Below, piece after piece: positions 12,011 to 25,045 of a DNA stretch of 64,000 bases (its first letter is position 1; the number at the start of each line of letters is the position of its first letter). The notes below the pieces were generated by a model. The model was not told the DNA's origin, did not search any database, and saw nothing but the letters and a program-made list of their open reading frames with translations. The position numbers and the translations under genes were made by a program. The DNA is from Grifola frondosa (Eukaryota > Basidiomycota > Agaricomycetes > Polyporales > Grifolaceae): contig LUGG01000023.1 of the NCBI GenBank assembly GCA_001683735.1, forward strand, positions 620,001 to 684,000. Reading direction: 5' to 3'.

Positions 12011-13884
12011 ATGGACGAACCTCCCCTTTTATCTCGGCTTTCGTTCGAATCAGTTCTCACTAGGAGATATGTTGTAGCTTCATACTGGCTCGTCGTTCTC
12101 TTCGCACTCCCGCTTTGGTGGTCAACGACAAGTATAGACAGATTATCTTTGCCTGCTTCTCGTGTGCATGCTCAGCAAAGGAGAAATGTTATTTTCCCTG
12201 TGCATATTCATGTTAACTCGACTGCTATCTCAGATGTTGCGCCATTCATACAAGAGGTGCAGCAACGGCTCAAAGCCGACACTTATACCCTGCAATCCAG
12301 TGGCATTGATGCGCGAGTCTCTGATAGACGTCTGTAAGTCTACATCTCAACTAGATCTAATGCCGGACGTCGTGAGTATGGTTTTGGAGTTGTCGCTGAA
12401 TGGTTGACAGGGATTCATCGGCTTACGACGTCGTCCTGAGTCGTGGCTCTCGGGACCCTACCGTTCAAGATCGACGACTGTTTTTCGATATCTATCCAGA
12501 GGAGGACGGATTATGTGAGTTCATCCGGAGTACCAACGCAAATCAAGGTCTGAGAGCTTCTCCAGCATGGATGACTTCCGTCATGCGATTGACCGACACT
12601 GTGACACAGTTGTTGGCGCCGTATAGCACTTACTCCGCGTCAACTGTTCGGGAACTCCGCGTGATGAAATATTCGCCTCGTTACCGACTCGCGTTTACGC
12701 TGCTTAACGAGGATGCTGCGTCGGGTAATGCTGCGATGTCTTGGAATATCAAGGAGTCGATCTCCAGTGAGTGCTTTTCTTGTAGAGTATTCAATGCCGA
12801 GTACAACGTTTCATTAGAACATATTTCTCCATCCTTGACAGGTTATCGGTTCTGCACAACTTCACGGTCGAAAGCCAGGTGCAGTTCCATGCTCCGCTCG
12901 CGTTCGACCCGCGCACGCTGCGCGTTAACGGTACCGAAGAGCATGGTCTAACACAGGAAGACCTCACAGTTTTTATCAATTCTGCAGAATGGACGCTGTG
13001 TGAGTCGTGCAGGCTCGCATGGTGCGATCGCCACTGACAGGTAGCAGCATCGAGTGTCTCAAACGACCCGGTGATCCATTTTGTGCTCTTTGTGCCGTCG
13101 TCGAGCCACAGCCCGTTACATATCCTCGATTATGACGGTAAGCTCTTCATGTTTGCTTTGTACCCATGGCCTGATAGGAGAAGGTTTGCGGTCGCGTTCA
13201 AATGCCTTCATGCTACCGCAATGGGGCGGCATCGTCCTTCTGGATAAATCGTCGTCGTCCCACCTCACGGCTTCCGACCTCGATCCCGCGTTCACGATCT
13301 TCCGCTATCAGCTAAGCACCCTCCTCGGCCTCCCGGACTTCCGCTTCGCGTGCAGTCGAACCAAACGAGCGTCTTCACAGATTGGGAGCTCGATGCGCTA
13401 CTGCGCCGACGCGCACTGGAAAACGTGGAGGGGAGTGCAGAAACGCTGGAGAGCATCGTGAGTCTCGTAGACCAGATTGAGAATATGCCCGTTGGGCAGG
13501 ATGTCCGCGGGGACGTGTTGGATGCTCTCTCTGCCCTAGATGGGTAAGTGTATCTATGTTGATGGGTTTTCACGGTGGCTGATGCAGATGCGCTAGGCAC
13601 ACGCGGCTGCGTCGTCTTCGGTTGCGGTCGCGCTCCGACACTCGAGCAGGGCGCTTTCGCTCTCGTCGCGTGCATTCTTTAACCCGGGCATGCTCGCGTT
13701 ACTATACTTTCCTGCAGAGCATAAGTACGCAGTATACACACCACTATTCGCATCAATCGCGGCGCCGCTCGTCGCTGCAGTCGTGAGAGAGGTGCTGGCA
13801 TGGAGACGGTCGCGAAAACAGAGGCGAGCAGAAAAGATAGCGGATGCCAGACCTGTAGAACCCGAGAGGAGAAAAGTCGATTAA
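12011..13884 (+). CDS. GPI17: GPI transamidase subunit PIG-S / GPI17 (frameshifts)
   Basis: The start is ATG at 12011 (MDEPPLLSRLSFESVLTRRY), chosen because the transmembrane segment YWLVVLFALPLWWSTTSI follows at the usual distance; the frame is also open further upstream. The stop is TAA at 13882-13884. PIG-S hallmarks include LNEDAASGNAAMSWNIKESI, QWGGIVLLDK, FRYQLSTLLGLP, TDWELDALLRRRALENV and NMPVGQDVRGDV. The C-terminal hydrophobic segment FNPGMLALLYFPAEHKYAVY has a basic cytosolic tail. The protein sits in the ER membrane as part of the complex that attaches GPI anchors. The conserved frame jumps once near 13335-13342 (one missing base after LLGLP), and the splice junction near 13543-13597 does not keep phase, suggesting a second indel. 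Confidence 0.87.
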
Positions 13885-14151
13885 GGTAGCATCCTAGAAC
13901 GTCACCCAGCTACTCGTAAGTAACCAACTCTCATGTCTGCGCTGCATGCTCATTGTGTAACAGAGTGTGCATGTACAACGTCGTCACTTAGCTGAATACC
14001 TATGAGAGACCGAGGTCTCCCTTGCTACGATTTAGGGAAACCCCACTAATTATTGCTGACATTCGGGCTATTCGATTGAAGTTGATTCTAGATATGTTAC
14101 CTCGCGAATCACCTTCCTGTAGCAGCCACTCTACAACGAAACTGGTAACAT
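13885..14151. other. Convergent intergenic
   Basis: 267 bp between the stop codons of GPI17 and CUE3. No gene seen. Confidence 0.4.
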
Positions 14152-16637
14152 TCAGCTTGGCCCTCCTACTCGAGACATCTTCTTATCGTGCCCTCTTTTG
14201 CGGTTGTGGTTCCCTCTGCTTGCCTTGTTCTTGTCTTTCCAAGCCCGATCTCTCGCTGCCCATCTCCCCCGCTGCCACCCTCCTGTCGATGCCCCTGTCC
14301 ACCTCCCCGCCCACCTCGGCCTCGACCTCCCCTTCCGCGCCCTCCCCTACCTCGAGCGCTCTGATTGCCGTCACGCAGATGAGAAGGGCCAATATCAGAG
14401 GCGGGAACGCCTGACTTGTTCCCCGAAAATTCATGCTTGGATAGAATCTGGTCCTTCTTCGGCTGAGGGACGTGGACGGTGAGTAAACGAGAAATAGCGA
14501 CTAGACATATATGTCGACTTACGTTCCTCTCGAGCATGATCTTCCAGCCTTCGATCTGTTCGTCTGACCAGCCTGAGTACGTGTCAGACTTTAGCGATAC
14601 TGGAAATTCATTTGTCCACAAGATACGCACCCGTTTGTGCTTTCAAGTCTGCTCTCGCTTTGCTTCTCCTGGTCTGTCCGTCCCTATCGAAGAGCTTCGG
14701 ATCCCGGAGGTACGCGAGCTCCAGGATCGTTTCTGGTTGCGTCTTTGCCGGCTCCTGCGAAAATGAGCTCACTGCGCTTAATACAACGAATCTAAGCACG
14801 AAGCACGAAACACACTAACCTCGATGTCACCGTCTTCTCCTTCCATGTCATCCTGACCATCTTCGCTCTCTTCCCCATCTCTCACTTTAACAACGTCCTC
14901 GTCCAGCTCTTCCTCGAAAGTAATCTCTTGCCCTTTGCCCTTCCCTGTTCCGACGGCCGCAACGTCCTCTTCGTCCTCTTCGTCAGAGATTTCCTCTGCG
15001 CGGCGGAGGATATCTGCTTTCATCTGTTCAATGAAGCTCCGATCTTGGAGGACGGTCGCAGTATCATCGCTATCAATGATGACTCGTTTTAGCATCGACC
15101 GTTCAGTTTCATAACGGCTTATGCCACTTACCTCTTCTTCCCGATCCTGACCTTAGTGAGGTCCATAACATCTTCGTCGAATACATTTCTTCTCTCTTTC
15201 GTGTACTCGAAAGTGCCACTCTGAGGGCGACTAGCGGTTTGACTTTGGGGAGTCACAACAGACTCCACAGCTTTCATAGCAATCTCGACGTCCTCTTGCC
15301 GAGGTGCCGTTCCTTCCAGCAGCGCTTCTATGAGGCGCTCTGCATTTCCTTGATACGGATAATCACGGTGGGAGAGTAAGAAGCGAATATATGAGGGCTC
15401 TTGGTCGGGCAGAATGTCAAGTACTTGAGACACAGCTATATCGAGCGCCTGATCATCTTCGCGTGACGTAGGAGGTTCAACTTGTCTCTCCTTCCCCTTC
15501 GAATTTGCTTCATATTTCTTATTTCCCCTATCGTCAATGCCTGGCGGGATGCCAGAGGACCGAAGGACCAGCTTGAGTGCACCCGGACCGCTCGGGGATG
15601 CATCGAGAGAGCGCAAAGTAGATTCCAAAAGTTCCGTTCTAACATCATCCGCGCGCCGCAGTACGTCCGAGAGGGTGTGCGACAAGTCATATGCGTCCTG
15701 GTAATCCGCTAAAAGCGGACGATTCAAGAACGGCGTCGCGCGCTCGGTGGCGGAAGTGGTATGGGCGGATTGAAGGTCCAAGAGAGCGAAGATAATCTCA
15801 AACGCAGGCTCGCATTGTGCAGCGAGCGCAGCGCCTGCCGTGGGTACTGAAGCGATGTCGTCGAGGATCGTGCGATCAGGATGTGGAAGCTGTCGATGAG
15901 AGCGACTTTTTTTCGAGGAAGATGCGCTCCCATTGGTCAACCGTCCTGCTTTGGTCTTCGTTTGTTGGCAGACGCAGACCACCGTAGGACTGTGACACGG
16001 CGGCGAGGCCATCGTCGTAAGCTTTTGCCAATGCTAGCATGAACAGCTTGTTATGGGCAAACGCACGGGCCACCATAGGAGGGGCTGGTCGCAAGAAGCA
16101 AAGAAGGATGTGCGCCGTCTTTCTGAGGCCGTACAAGCCCTGAGCTGGAGACGAGAGAAGGGTGGTGAATGCTGGGATTGCTTGAGAATGAACCTCCGTG
16201 ATCAGGGGAGTGGCTGTCTGGCCAAACACCGAGGAGAACAGGGAGCGAAGGCGTGAGGGGCTCGTTGTTCCATAAGCGACACTGAGGTCAAGGATGGTCG
16301 GGAGACCAAGCAGACCCACAGGGCCGACCTTTTCCGCGAGAAGAAAAACTTGCTGTCTGATCCTGCGTTCCGCTTGTGAAAGCTTTGAGATTATTTTGGA
16401 TCGACTATCTTGATCTTCCCAGATCAAAGATTGCAGCGCTTCCTGGGCGGAGTCCTTTGCGTATGAAGCGATGAATGCACAAGTGGCCGACGTGTCGCGC
16501 TGGGATGGGGGAAGAACCAATATATGTCCAAGAGACGATGAGATGTTTTGACGCAACGTGGCCAATTGTGAAGGCGAGAGTGACGCGCGCGATCGGCTGG
16601 ATGGGTACAGTGGTAACGGAGGAACATTGACAGCCAT
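14152..16637 (-). CDS. CUE3: CUE3/ASCC2-like CUE-domain protein (frameshifts)
   Basis: The start is ATG at 16637 (MAVNVPPLPLYPSSRSR). The stop is TGA at 14152-14154, after a Lys/Arg-rich tail reading NHNRKRGHDKKM. The N-terminal helical region resembles ASCC2 (WERIFLEKK, then VALIDSFHIL). The CUE domain at about 15320-15460 reads VSQVLDILPDQEPSYIRFLL and is followed by an acidic stretch (EEISDEEDEEDVAAV) and a Gly-Arg-rich segment at about 14260-14390. In yeast and humans the CUE domain binds K63-linked ubiquitin on collided ribosomes in the RQT/ASCC complex. Conserved frames switch near 15908 (a run of seven A on the coding strand), near 15889, and in the Gly-rich segment near a G run. All fit single missing bases. 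Last exons are separated by short introns. Confidence 0.85.
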
Positions 16638-17164
16638 TGCGAGCACGACTCGAGGTGTGGTGATAAGAAACTTTACTGATCTTGTGTCTTCTATAGTGAA
16701 ATGGTCGATGCTCATCGCACGTACTAGTACAAGCGGAATCGTATGTGCTGAAATTGAAGAAATAATATCAGTCTCGATATTCCAGAAGGCCGAAGACAAT
16801 CAAGCTGTTTCTCTACTAGTCTTGGGTTATCGCCATACGCTCTCGTTAAGAGAACTGCGTGAAGTGACAACAAAGCCTACGCTCAGCACTCACCGAAGTC
16901 GGAGGAAAAAGCCAGAATTGGCGATATCAATCTGTGACAAATTATTTGATCGGTCCGTGTCACTGAACCGTGACGAAAGTAATTGTCTGTTCTCTCCACC
17001 AGTACTTATGCATAGTAAGTAGAAGACATCATATCATGGTATGCGAAAGGACACAGTCTCGATCGGTATAATAAATAATACAACAGCGGGTGGAACCTAG
17101 GAACGATAAATATTCGAATGTCAGCACCCACTACCAATTCACTAAATTGGTGTTTCGTGGAATC
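16638..17164. other. Intergenic between CUE3 start and P450 A stop
   Basis: 527 bp holding the CUE3 promoter and the P450 A 3' UTR. The long + ORF here mostly mirrors the CUE3 upstream region, and I see no gene. Confidence 0.35.
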
Positions 17165-19475
17165 TCATCGTTTCAGCAACTCTACCTTCACCGGCAGCTG
17201 TGGTCTTCCACCATACTGACCCACAGAAGGAAATGATACAGGACCAAAATTCCACACGATGGGCTTGTCGGACAACCCAAACGTGAAGTTTGAGAGCAAG
17301 GTACACAAGGCAACCTCTGTATACAGACGATGATTAAGATCGATGATTGCAATGACGAATAGAGAACTTACTCATCTCTAATTGAGAGAACTTGAATCCG
17401 CTGAAACACATCGGGCTCAGGTTATAGGAAGGGCAACAACTTGGTAAAAACTCACATGCAGGCTCTGGGACCGCCAAAGAATGTCATGCTGTAGAATGAG
17501 ATCAAAGTAAGGAGAAATACACATCATTGAATCCTTAAAACACACAGGTGCGAGTAAACGCCGGGGACGGGAGCCTCCATGATAGTGGTGGGCAGTGGCG
17601 AAAGCCAACGTTCAGGCTTCCATTCATCGGCATCTTCTCCCCAGAGAGCCTTGCTGCAGTTTGATGCCGCCATGGAAATAAGCACCTTGGTCCCTTTCGG
17701 TATCGCAAGTTTCTTGGTTGTCGAACCATCTGCCCGCAGAACGGGTTCCGATAGCTGAAGAACAGTATCTCCGCAACATCTGTATAATTAGCGGATAAGA
17801 ATTGGGCATTTATGTCTGCCGATCATGTACTTACTCGCGCATGAGAAAAGGCACAGGAGCGTGACTACGAAGATAGCCTGCGGTCAGCAAACGGCGTTTC
17901 TGTGGCCAGCAAACTAGGAGAGACGTACAGCCGCAACGTCTCTCGACAGACCGCATCCAAATATGGTAAATCTACAAGGTCGTCGTAGGAAAGATCTCTG
18001 TCTTCACTCGCTTTCAAAATTTCTTCACGGAGCTTCTCTTGGATGATTGGGTATTGTGCCAGCAGATGGAGTATCCGAGATAGTGCACTGGACGTCGTAT
18101 CCATCGCGGCAAACGTTATCGTCCTACGATGTGCATCAGAAAATGAGCGATGAGAAGGCATGCACCTCACTCACGACATCTGTGCAATCACCTCATCTTC
18201 TGGCAACCTGTCCTCTACAGACGCTTGCATATTCGCCTTAACTGTGAACGATCTCAGGGTTGACATACAGAAATAATAAAATTTGCTATACGCAAGACAC
18301 TCATGATGTCCTTGGCTTCTCCTACTTCGTCACCTGTCTCTACTGCAGCTTTCTTTTCTAGAAATATTTCTATGGAGCGACTATGGAGTGTGTCCGCCAC
18401 AGCTTGAAGCTTCTGAAATCCCTTGTGTGGGATCATATTGAAGATCTTGCGGCGCAATGACAATGGGACCCACGAGGGAATATATTGGTTCAGACGCCTT
18501 ATTAATCCTAATTCAGACAAAGTAGGACTATCTGACCGTGAGCAAAGTGCACTGATAAAAAAGACGGCAATACAAACATCAGGGTTTTCAGGGCATCACC
18601 GTAGGCGTCTGGGCGGTCTTCCACAAGAGGGTCAAAGGAGTAGCCAAGACCAGATTGTCCAATGAGCTCCAGAGCAGCACGGCTCATCCAACTGAGCATG
18701 TCAACTTCTTGGGGCCCGTCATGAACTCGGGACTCAATGGCATCACGCAACTATTGTCCTTGCATCAGTAGCGGTTACAGTGTATCGCCTCTGAATAACC
18801 GACCTTATGACAGACTTCATAGAAAATCGGCGTCACGGATCGCAAATGGTTCACTGAGAATAGCGGGTTCAGAAGCTTGCGTTGCCTGCGGTGCTGTGCG
18901 CCTGATTTAAAATGAGCCGAACATATATCTGCGGGTAGCATAATTTATGAAGAAGCGAACCCATAGTACCCAAAAGCCCTGGTCCGAAGAGATTGTGAAG
19001 ACTCCTGTAACGAGCTCAGTATTCTGACGAATCGTGTGAACACAACCTGACTTCACAAATAGCGGAGATTTCTCGAATAAATCCTGCTGCTTGAGGACTA
19101 TTTGATGCATAAAGTTGGGATCATATACATATAATATTCTTTGCTGAAAACCGACTGAGTAAACATGATTGAGTAAAAATAAAAGCTCACTCTAAACAGC
19201 CCACGGATCGTGAAAACTGGACCATATGTTTCGGCTATTTCTTTGTGAAAGGCCAGCGCACCCGGCTTGATTAACTGCTTTAAATGGCCTAAATTCTAGT
19301 TAGAGCTAGAAAAAAGGGCAACACAATGAGGCGAGAACGTACCTGTCCAAAAAGACGACGTCGACGGCCCTGGAAGTAGGTCCAAAGGCGACTTGAGGAT
19401 CAAATGTCGAAAAATTCGCCACATCAACCAGGTCACAATGCCGAACAAAATACTCTGAAGTAGAACTGACACCAT
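17165..19475 (-). CDS. Cytochrome P450 monooxygenase A (microsomal)
   Basis: The start is ATG at 19475 (MVSVLLQSILFGIVTWLMWR, a signal-anchor helix) and the stop is TGA at 17165-17167. About 12 short exons. Landmarks in order: membrane anchor; proline hinge LDLLPGPSTSSFW; HRRQRKLLNPLFS; GQSGLGYSFDPLVEDRPDAY; I-helix FAAMDTTSSALSRILHLL; K-helix ETLR; and the haem loop FFGGPRAC split by an intron from GFKFSQLE, matching FxxGxRxCxG. Such class II P450s use NADPH-P450 reductase on the ER. The substrate cannot be read from sequence. It is a clear paralogue of P450 B (30378-32690) and C (50507-52875), all on the same strand. It is divergent from the MFS transporter, which suggests co-expression. 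No frameshift noticed. Confidence 0.9.
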
Positions 19476-19922
19476 CGTCAAGAGTGGAGAGCTCCCAAGT
19501 TCGATCGTTGCTATTCAGGTGGGCGGGAATACGCCTGCATTTATTTTTTTGATTATTTTTGACTAGTAGTTACCACGAATCTACGTCCGCTCGGTTACTC
19601 AAAAGAAACCCGTCTGCTGGCATGAGCGCTGCGCTGGCTGTAGTCTTACATGGAGGCTCGGGCTGTACATGCGTTACTTCTGGTCCGAACCTTCATGAAC
19701 GTCCTGATACTTCTCAATCTGATGCTCCATGGTTGTTGCGGGCACTCCGTGTGTTCATGTCAGAAGACTTCCTGGCCCTTACAGCCCCGTTCTCGTACTT
19801 CCGCTTCCTCGAACTCGGCGACACCCATCATAAGTATCACCCTGTTTGCACTGGGACAAATGTCTCCTTGTCGGCCCCAGAACAAGCCGATTGTCCGTGA
19901 CTACTTCCTAGGGTTTCCAGCA
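19476..19922. promoter_or_regulatory. Divergent promoter, P450 A / MFS transporter
   Basis: 447 bp between the P450 A and MFS start codons. It is a plausible shared control region for a catabolic or biosynthetic enzyme and its exporter. Short overlapping ORFs here look like chance. Confidence 0.45.
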
Positions 19923-22009
19923 ATGTCAGATGTCGATGATTCGGCGAAGGTCTTTCCCGCACCCAACACGCAAGTAGTATCACTGCTGAAAACGACAAAG
20001 AAGGGCACAACCTTCTGGTGTATTTTCCTGTCCATATGCGTGGCGCTTTTCCTTTCCGCACTCGAGCTCACAGCAGTATCTACCGCCCTACCAACTATCG
20101 CCTATGACCTCCATGCCACCGACTTTGTCTGGGTGGGCTCTGCGTATGCTCTTTCCTCCACAGCTTTCCTCCCCATGAGCGGTGGGCTAGCCCAGCTTTT
20201 CGGACGCCGCCCAGCACTGCTTGCATGCCTTGCGCTTTTCGCCCTAGGAAGTGGTATATGCGGTGGCGCGAAGAGTATGGCGATGCTCATTGCGGGGAGG
20301 ACTGTCCAAGGTCTAGGTGGTGGCGGCATCCAATCGTTGTCTGCCATCATTTTGGCCGACCTGGTCACACTACATGAGCGGGGACTATATGCTGGCTTGT
20401 TTGGCCTGTTAGGTTTTCCTTTGCCTCTCTCATATTAGTAGCTAAAACGAATCATGGTCGAAGGACATGGAGTATTGCTTGTATCATTGGACCAGTGGTC
20501 GGCGGTAGTTTGGCTGACCGCGGCCAGTGGCGATGGTTGTTCTGTACGTATTACACATTCTGACTCTCGAATATTACTTAAATTCTTTTGGCTACGTGGA
20601 TAGATCTCAATTTACCGATTTGCGGTCTCGCTGCCATCTTCGTGTTCATGTTTCTCAATTTACCCGCTCCACCTGGCACCCTCCGCGAGAAGCTAATGCG
20701 CTTAGATTGGATGTATGCCTCACTTTTGCTCTTTTCTCAAATTGTCGTTCTTATGATATTATACGCCACAGCGGAAATTTTTTGGTGATTGGAAGTACGT
20801 GCGCATGTGCGATCGCATTGACGTGGGGGGAATTGTCGCACCTTGGGGGTCAGCCCGTGTCCTTGTCCCGCTCATTCTTGGTCTGGTCGGGCTTGGTGTC
20901 TTCATTCTGTACGAAGCGAAGTGGGGATTGAACCTCTGGTGCGTGTTCTCTGTTCTACGACGCCACATCTCTTAATGCTTGTTCTTAGGTGCCATTCACG
21001 CTCTTGAACAATCGTACAAGTTTGAGCGGGTGAATACTGCTTTTCCACGAGCAATGGTTATTATATTGAACTCTATTCACAGGTATCTCCAGACGTTCTT
21101 CGTGGCCGTGATTGCGCTGGCAGTGGTCTGTGCGTCCTATCTTCTGGTCTACCACTCATAATACGACCTGAGTCTGCGGACCTGTTTGCAGACTTTATGC
21201 CTGTCTACTTTCAAGGATGCAAAGATGCTTCACCCATTACATCAGGTGTCCGCAACCTGGGCCTGTCGGCACTCGCACCTGCTGCCATTATCGCAGGCGT
21301 GGTCGTCAACCGCACACGGCGATATCGACCACAGATGTGGACAGGGTGGTGCCTTATCATGGTGGGACTCGGGCTGTACAGCACTCTGAAAGCCGGCGAT
21401 CCGGATGGCCGTGCAGTTGGATATGGAGTACTTCTCGGCGTTGGGATAGGGTGCGCATGATCAAGAATCTGTCGCGGGATAACACCAAGAGGCTGATGGT
21501 GTGTTCTGATGTACACAGGTTCGAGTATTCAACGACGATGTTCCCAATACAAGCACCGTTGCCAGTTTCGGAGAATGCACACGCGCTCGCGTTCATGATG
21601 TTCGTGCGCTCATTCGCAGGCGTGAGTGATTCCATCTATAGTTGTCATTTTTTGTTCGATGTTGTCTCATTCGTGCGCGCACTTCTAGGTATGGGGCGTT
21701 ACGATTGGATCTACGGTGCTGCAGAACGAGCTGAAGCGCCGCGTTCCAGCGTCGTTTCTCCAGAAATTCCCTGGGGGCGCCGCCATTGCGTATGCGCTCA
21801 TTCCGCAGGTTCCGAGTCTACCTCAACCGCTCAAGGAGAGCGTACAGGTAGCATTTGCAGGCAGCTTGGACGTTCTGTGGCAGGTGCTAATTGGGATCGC
21901 GGGGATGGGTCTACTTTCTTCCTTGTTCATGAAAGGGCTACCGTTGCATACTTCCTTGGATGAGGAGTGGGCAATGGACGAGCGTAAGGTGGAGGTGCAC
22001 GAAGTTTGA
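19923..22009 (+). CDS. Major facilitator superfamily transporter, drug:H+ antiporter type (one frameshift)
   Basis: The start is ATG at 19923 (MSDVDDSAKVFPAPNTQVVS) and the stop is TGA at 22007-22009. Helix 1 is FWCIFLSICVALFLSALELT. Family motifs include LELTAVSTALPTIAYDL, FGRRPALL between helices 2 and 3, and AGRTVQGLGGGGIQSL in helix 4. Later helices include LNLPICGLAAIFVFMFL and YLQTFFVAVIALAVV, then SENAHALAFMMFVRSFAG and a C-terminal cytosolic tail. It looks like a 12-14 helix exporter of toxins or secondary metabolites at the plasma membrane. The gene has about eight exons. In the helix around 20821-20860 the frame breaks at a run of six G (20825-20830), where seven would restore it, so a homopolymer error is likely. 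It is divergent from P450 A. Confidence 0.88.
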
Positions 22010-23139
22010 GATTGCCAATTGCCGACAGGAGGCGTTCCGTGATTAATGTTGGCGGTCGACGGATGTTATCGGACTCTTCACAAATTCATTCAGCGATGAG
22101 TTTATGGCTTACGGTATCTTCTGTGAAATTGACAGCGCAGATAGGGTTATCTTCAAGTTTACAATATACTCCATGAATAGTGCTATCACTCGGAAATCGC
22201 TAAAAATGCGCAGAGTGTGGTTGTGCTCGTGCAGGATCTGCATTAACTCTTCGGAATTGGCGCTTGAATAAATCTAGTATCAAGAGCCCTACCCTAGGCT
22301 AGAGGAGGAATTACGAGATGGAGATAAATGTGAGTAGAGCCCGCTGCTTAGAGCTAAGCGCGAACCAGATCCTGCCACGAGTGTGTCCTGGTAGCAACAA
22401 GCCTACATATGTCCGCATTTCGGATACACATCTGTCATAACACACCAAGCAAGGTGCCGGAATATTGCAAGGTATGTTTGGTGACAACAGACTTCGAAGA
22501 AGCGTTGACATTACCTGAAGGGGTAATTCTATGGGATAGCATGGCATATATGCAACTTCTCGAGCTCCATCTGACAGCTCCACATGTTGCAGAAAAGCTG
22601 ATGTTACCCAAATTGACCGAACATTCCCAAATATCTTCGCCGCCGAAAGCTGGTTGCACTCGCTATTTGAGATTTTATCGATCAGGCGAACCCTTGATCT
22701 AGATCAATCGATCGTCCGCGGATTTGAAAGTTCGGAAACCCAGCCTTATAACTGAAACCTGATCTAATACTGACGGAACTTGTACAACTCTGGTCTGGCA
22801 TCAGACTACATCAGCATCCAGAATGTTGCACACACGCCTTACCAGTTCGGGTACGGCGGACAACTTTAAGGAAGGGATGAAATAAGAGACTGTACAGAGT
22901 CCGTTTACCTGGCAATTTCATTTGACCGCCGTAGCGTCCAATCTCTACGAAGAACTCAGAATGTCGTTCATCAATACCGCCGACCCTATGATGCTTGTAG
23001 TAGGATGCTCTTCCTCTCCCTCATCCTGCTCTGCATAGCATATCCCGATCGATATGTCGGTACCAGCCTCGACATGACCTTCCAGGGCCGACGGCTATCC
23101 TATAATAGGTAACTGCTGGAGGTCTTACCGTTCCGCAGG
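22010..23139. other. Intergenic, no gene recognised
   Basis: About 1.1 kb. The ORFs around 22311-22702 overlap on both strands, lack family motifs and look spurious. The right end may contain the lost N-terminus of the P450 pseudogene. Confidence 0.3.
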
Positions 23140-25045
23140 CACACTCTAGCATGGATCAAGCACATGCAACAGCTACGGTCCCGTGTGCACATTCACCATG
23201 GCGCCATGGGTCGCGGGATCATAATCAACAGCCAGAATGGCTTGCATACGTGAAGCAAGGTGTGTACATTCGCATCTAGCACTTTAAAATGCTCATAGAT
23301 ATATTCTGACCTCATCATGTTTCAGCTGACATGCAAAGGTACAGCAGGGACCATAGCCGTCGCGATCTTCACCGAGTTCCCGGGCGGACGAGCTCCGTTG
23401 CGTCCGAAGGAGCGGAGTGGCGCGCGCTCGCAAAACAATATTGTTATTGTTTTGACTCTCGAATGTGGCACTTGCTGAAACCGACTCTTTTTACAGCCCA
23501 TCTTCACTGTGAAGTCATTCACAGAGCATGTCTCATGTGCCATGAATGAAGTGAGCCTTGAAGAACAGACGTCACGCTATGACGTTCTATTTAATATTAG
23601 ATTGTGCCTATGACTTGCTCTCTCCTGATGAGTGCAAGCAACCAGCAGTTGCGATCGACGAATGGTGCATAGTGCTTTATAGCCGAACATTGTCTGACAT
23701 GCGCTCTGGCACAGATCTTGCCGACGGATTGCCTTGGCAATATTCTGTAAATCGGCACTCGACACGGATACCAATGTACTTGGCCCGGATGTGACTAATA
23801 TATGAATAGATCGGACGCGCTCCGAGATGCTCTGCTCGTTTTGAACCGAATCTCTTCAAGGTATGTTGAGTATTCACGTTTGTGTCGATCTGGGTCACAT
23901 TAATTGCTATTCCAGTCGCCTCTTTAATCCATTCTGGACATGGACGGAAAGAGCAAGTAACAATCTCTTATTTCATTAAACCGCGCTAAGTGCTATACAG
24001 TTAAACGGAGATAGGACACGATTTAATCGTGCTCGCTCACTCATCAGGCGACACGTCGAGACTATAGTCCGCGAACGTCAGGCCGCTTTGGGGGACAGCG
24101 CTGCTATGGAAATACAGACAGACTACCTCTCCTCGCTCCTTAATGACCCTACATATGATGACCCAGTCCTGGTGCGGACACGCTCGTGACATTGTTGTTC
24201 GCCGGACGCGACAACACCCAGAACGCTCTTGCATGGGCACTTCATGCATTAATGTCCACACCAGTTTGGATAAGTCGATGCGGGAGGAGGCTATCGATAA
24301 TGCTAGATATGGACAGGAACTCGACTATTCTGACCTCGTGCGCATTCCATTTCGATGCAAGCAGTCCTTGTACTCATCCCGCTCCGATTTTAATGGTTGC
24401 TATGTACTGCCATGGCATGGCTATCTGCTAACCAGCGTACCATGTCCATCTCGCCTGTTTTATGAGACTGTCCGGCTGTGGCCTGGTCTTCCGAAGAACG
24501 CACGGCTTGCCTTATGCGACGACATCTTACCTGCGTTACCAGAGCATAATCTCCCAGCTGTCAAGGTTGACAAAGGCGACTACATCTTCTGTCCGACTAC
24601 CACATGATGCGGAGTGAATCGGTAAGGTTGTGTTGCGCATTATTGGTGTACTGAGCCAATATGATTGGTTTAGGTGTGGGCCAGACGGCGAAGGAGTTCG
24701 ATCCTGGAAGACATCTTGATTCTGAGGGCCAGTTTGTCAAACCACTGCCCCGAAATTCAATGGATTTGGCGCGGGTCCTCGCTTTGGTGCGCGCCTACGC
24801 CTCTTCACTGCGACTCACTTAATATCGTCTCTTACAGCCTGCTGCACAATTGGTGGCATATGAGTTTGTTGCTTGCTGGGCGGGGATACTACCTCACTTC
24901 GACTTTTATCCTCTCAAAGGCGAAAACTGCGGACGGAAGAGGTACGAGGAGCCGCGATGACGAGGCGTTCACTCCGGCGTTTGGCGGGACCATTCATGGT
25001 GGAAGTACGCGCGCGGCAAACTTAGTTCCGGTTCGCTCCTTCGTC
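23140..25045 (+). pseudogene. Decayed cytochrome P450, CYP52/CYP63-like
   Basis: Fragments of one P450 follow each other in the right order but in changing frames. They are an N-terminal CTFTMAPWVAG and PEWLAYVKQ; a FTVKSFTEHVSCAMNE-like helix; the I-helix LLFAGRDNTQNALAWALHAL at about 24190-24260; the K-helix FYETVRLWPGLPKNARLAL at about 24460-24515; EFDPGRHLDSEGQFVKP; and AYEFVACWAGILPHFDFYPL. The haem loop at about 24757-24805 reads FGAGPRFGAR: the position of the axial cysteine is occupied by glycine, in a stretch with stops before and after. Without that cysteine the enzyme cannot bind haem as a P450. Many indels and stops make this a pseudogene whatever the general error rate. It is not a copy of P450 A, B or C. 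Confidence 0.8.

Noticed and set aside
19559..19900. + ORF upstream of the MFS gene
   Set aside because: Out of frame with the transporter and without a motif; the conserved protein starts at 19923.
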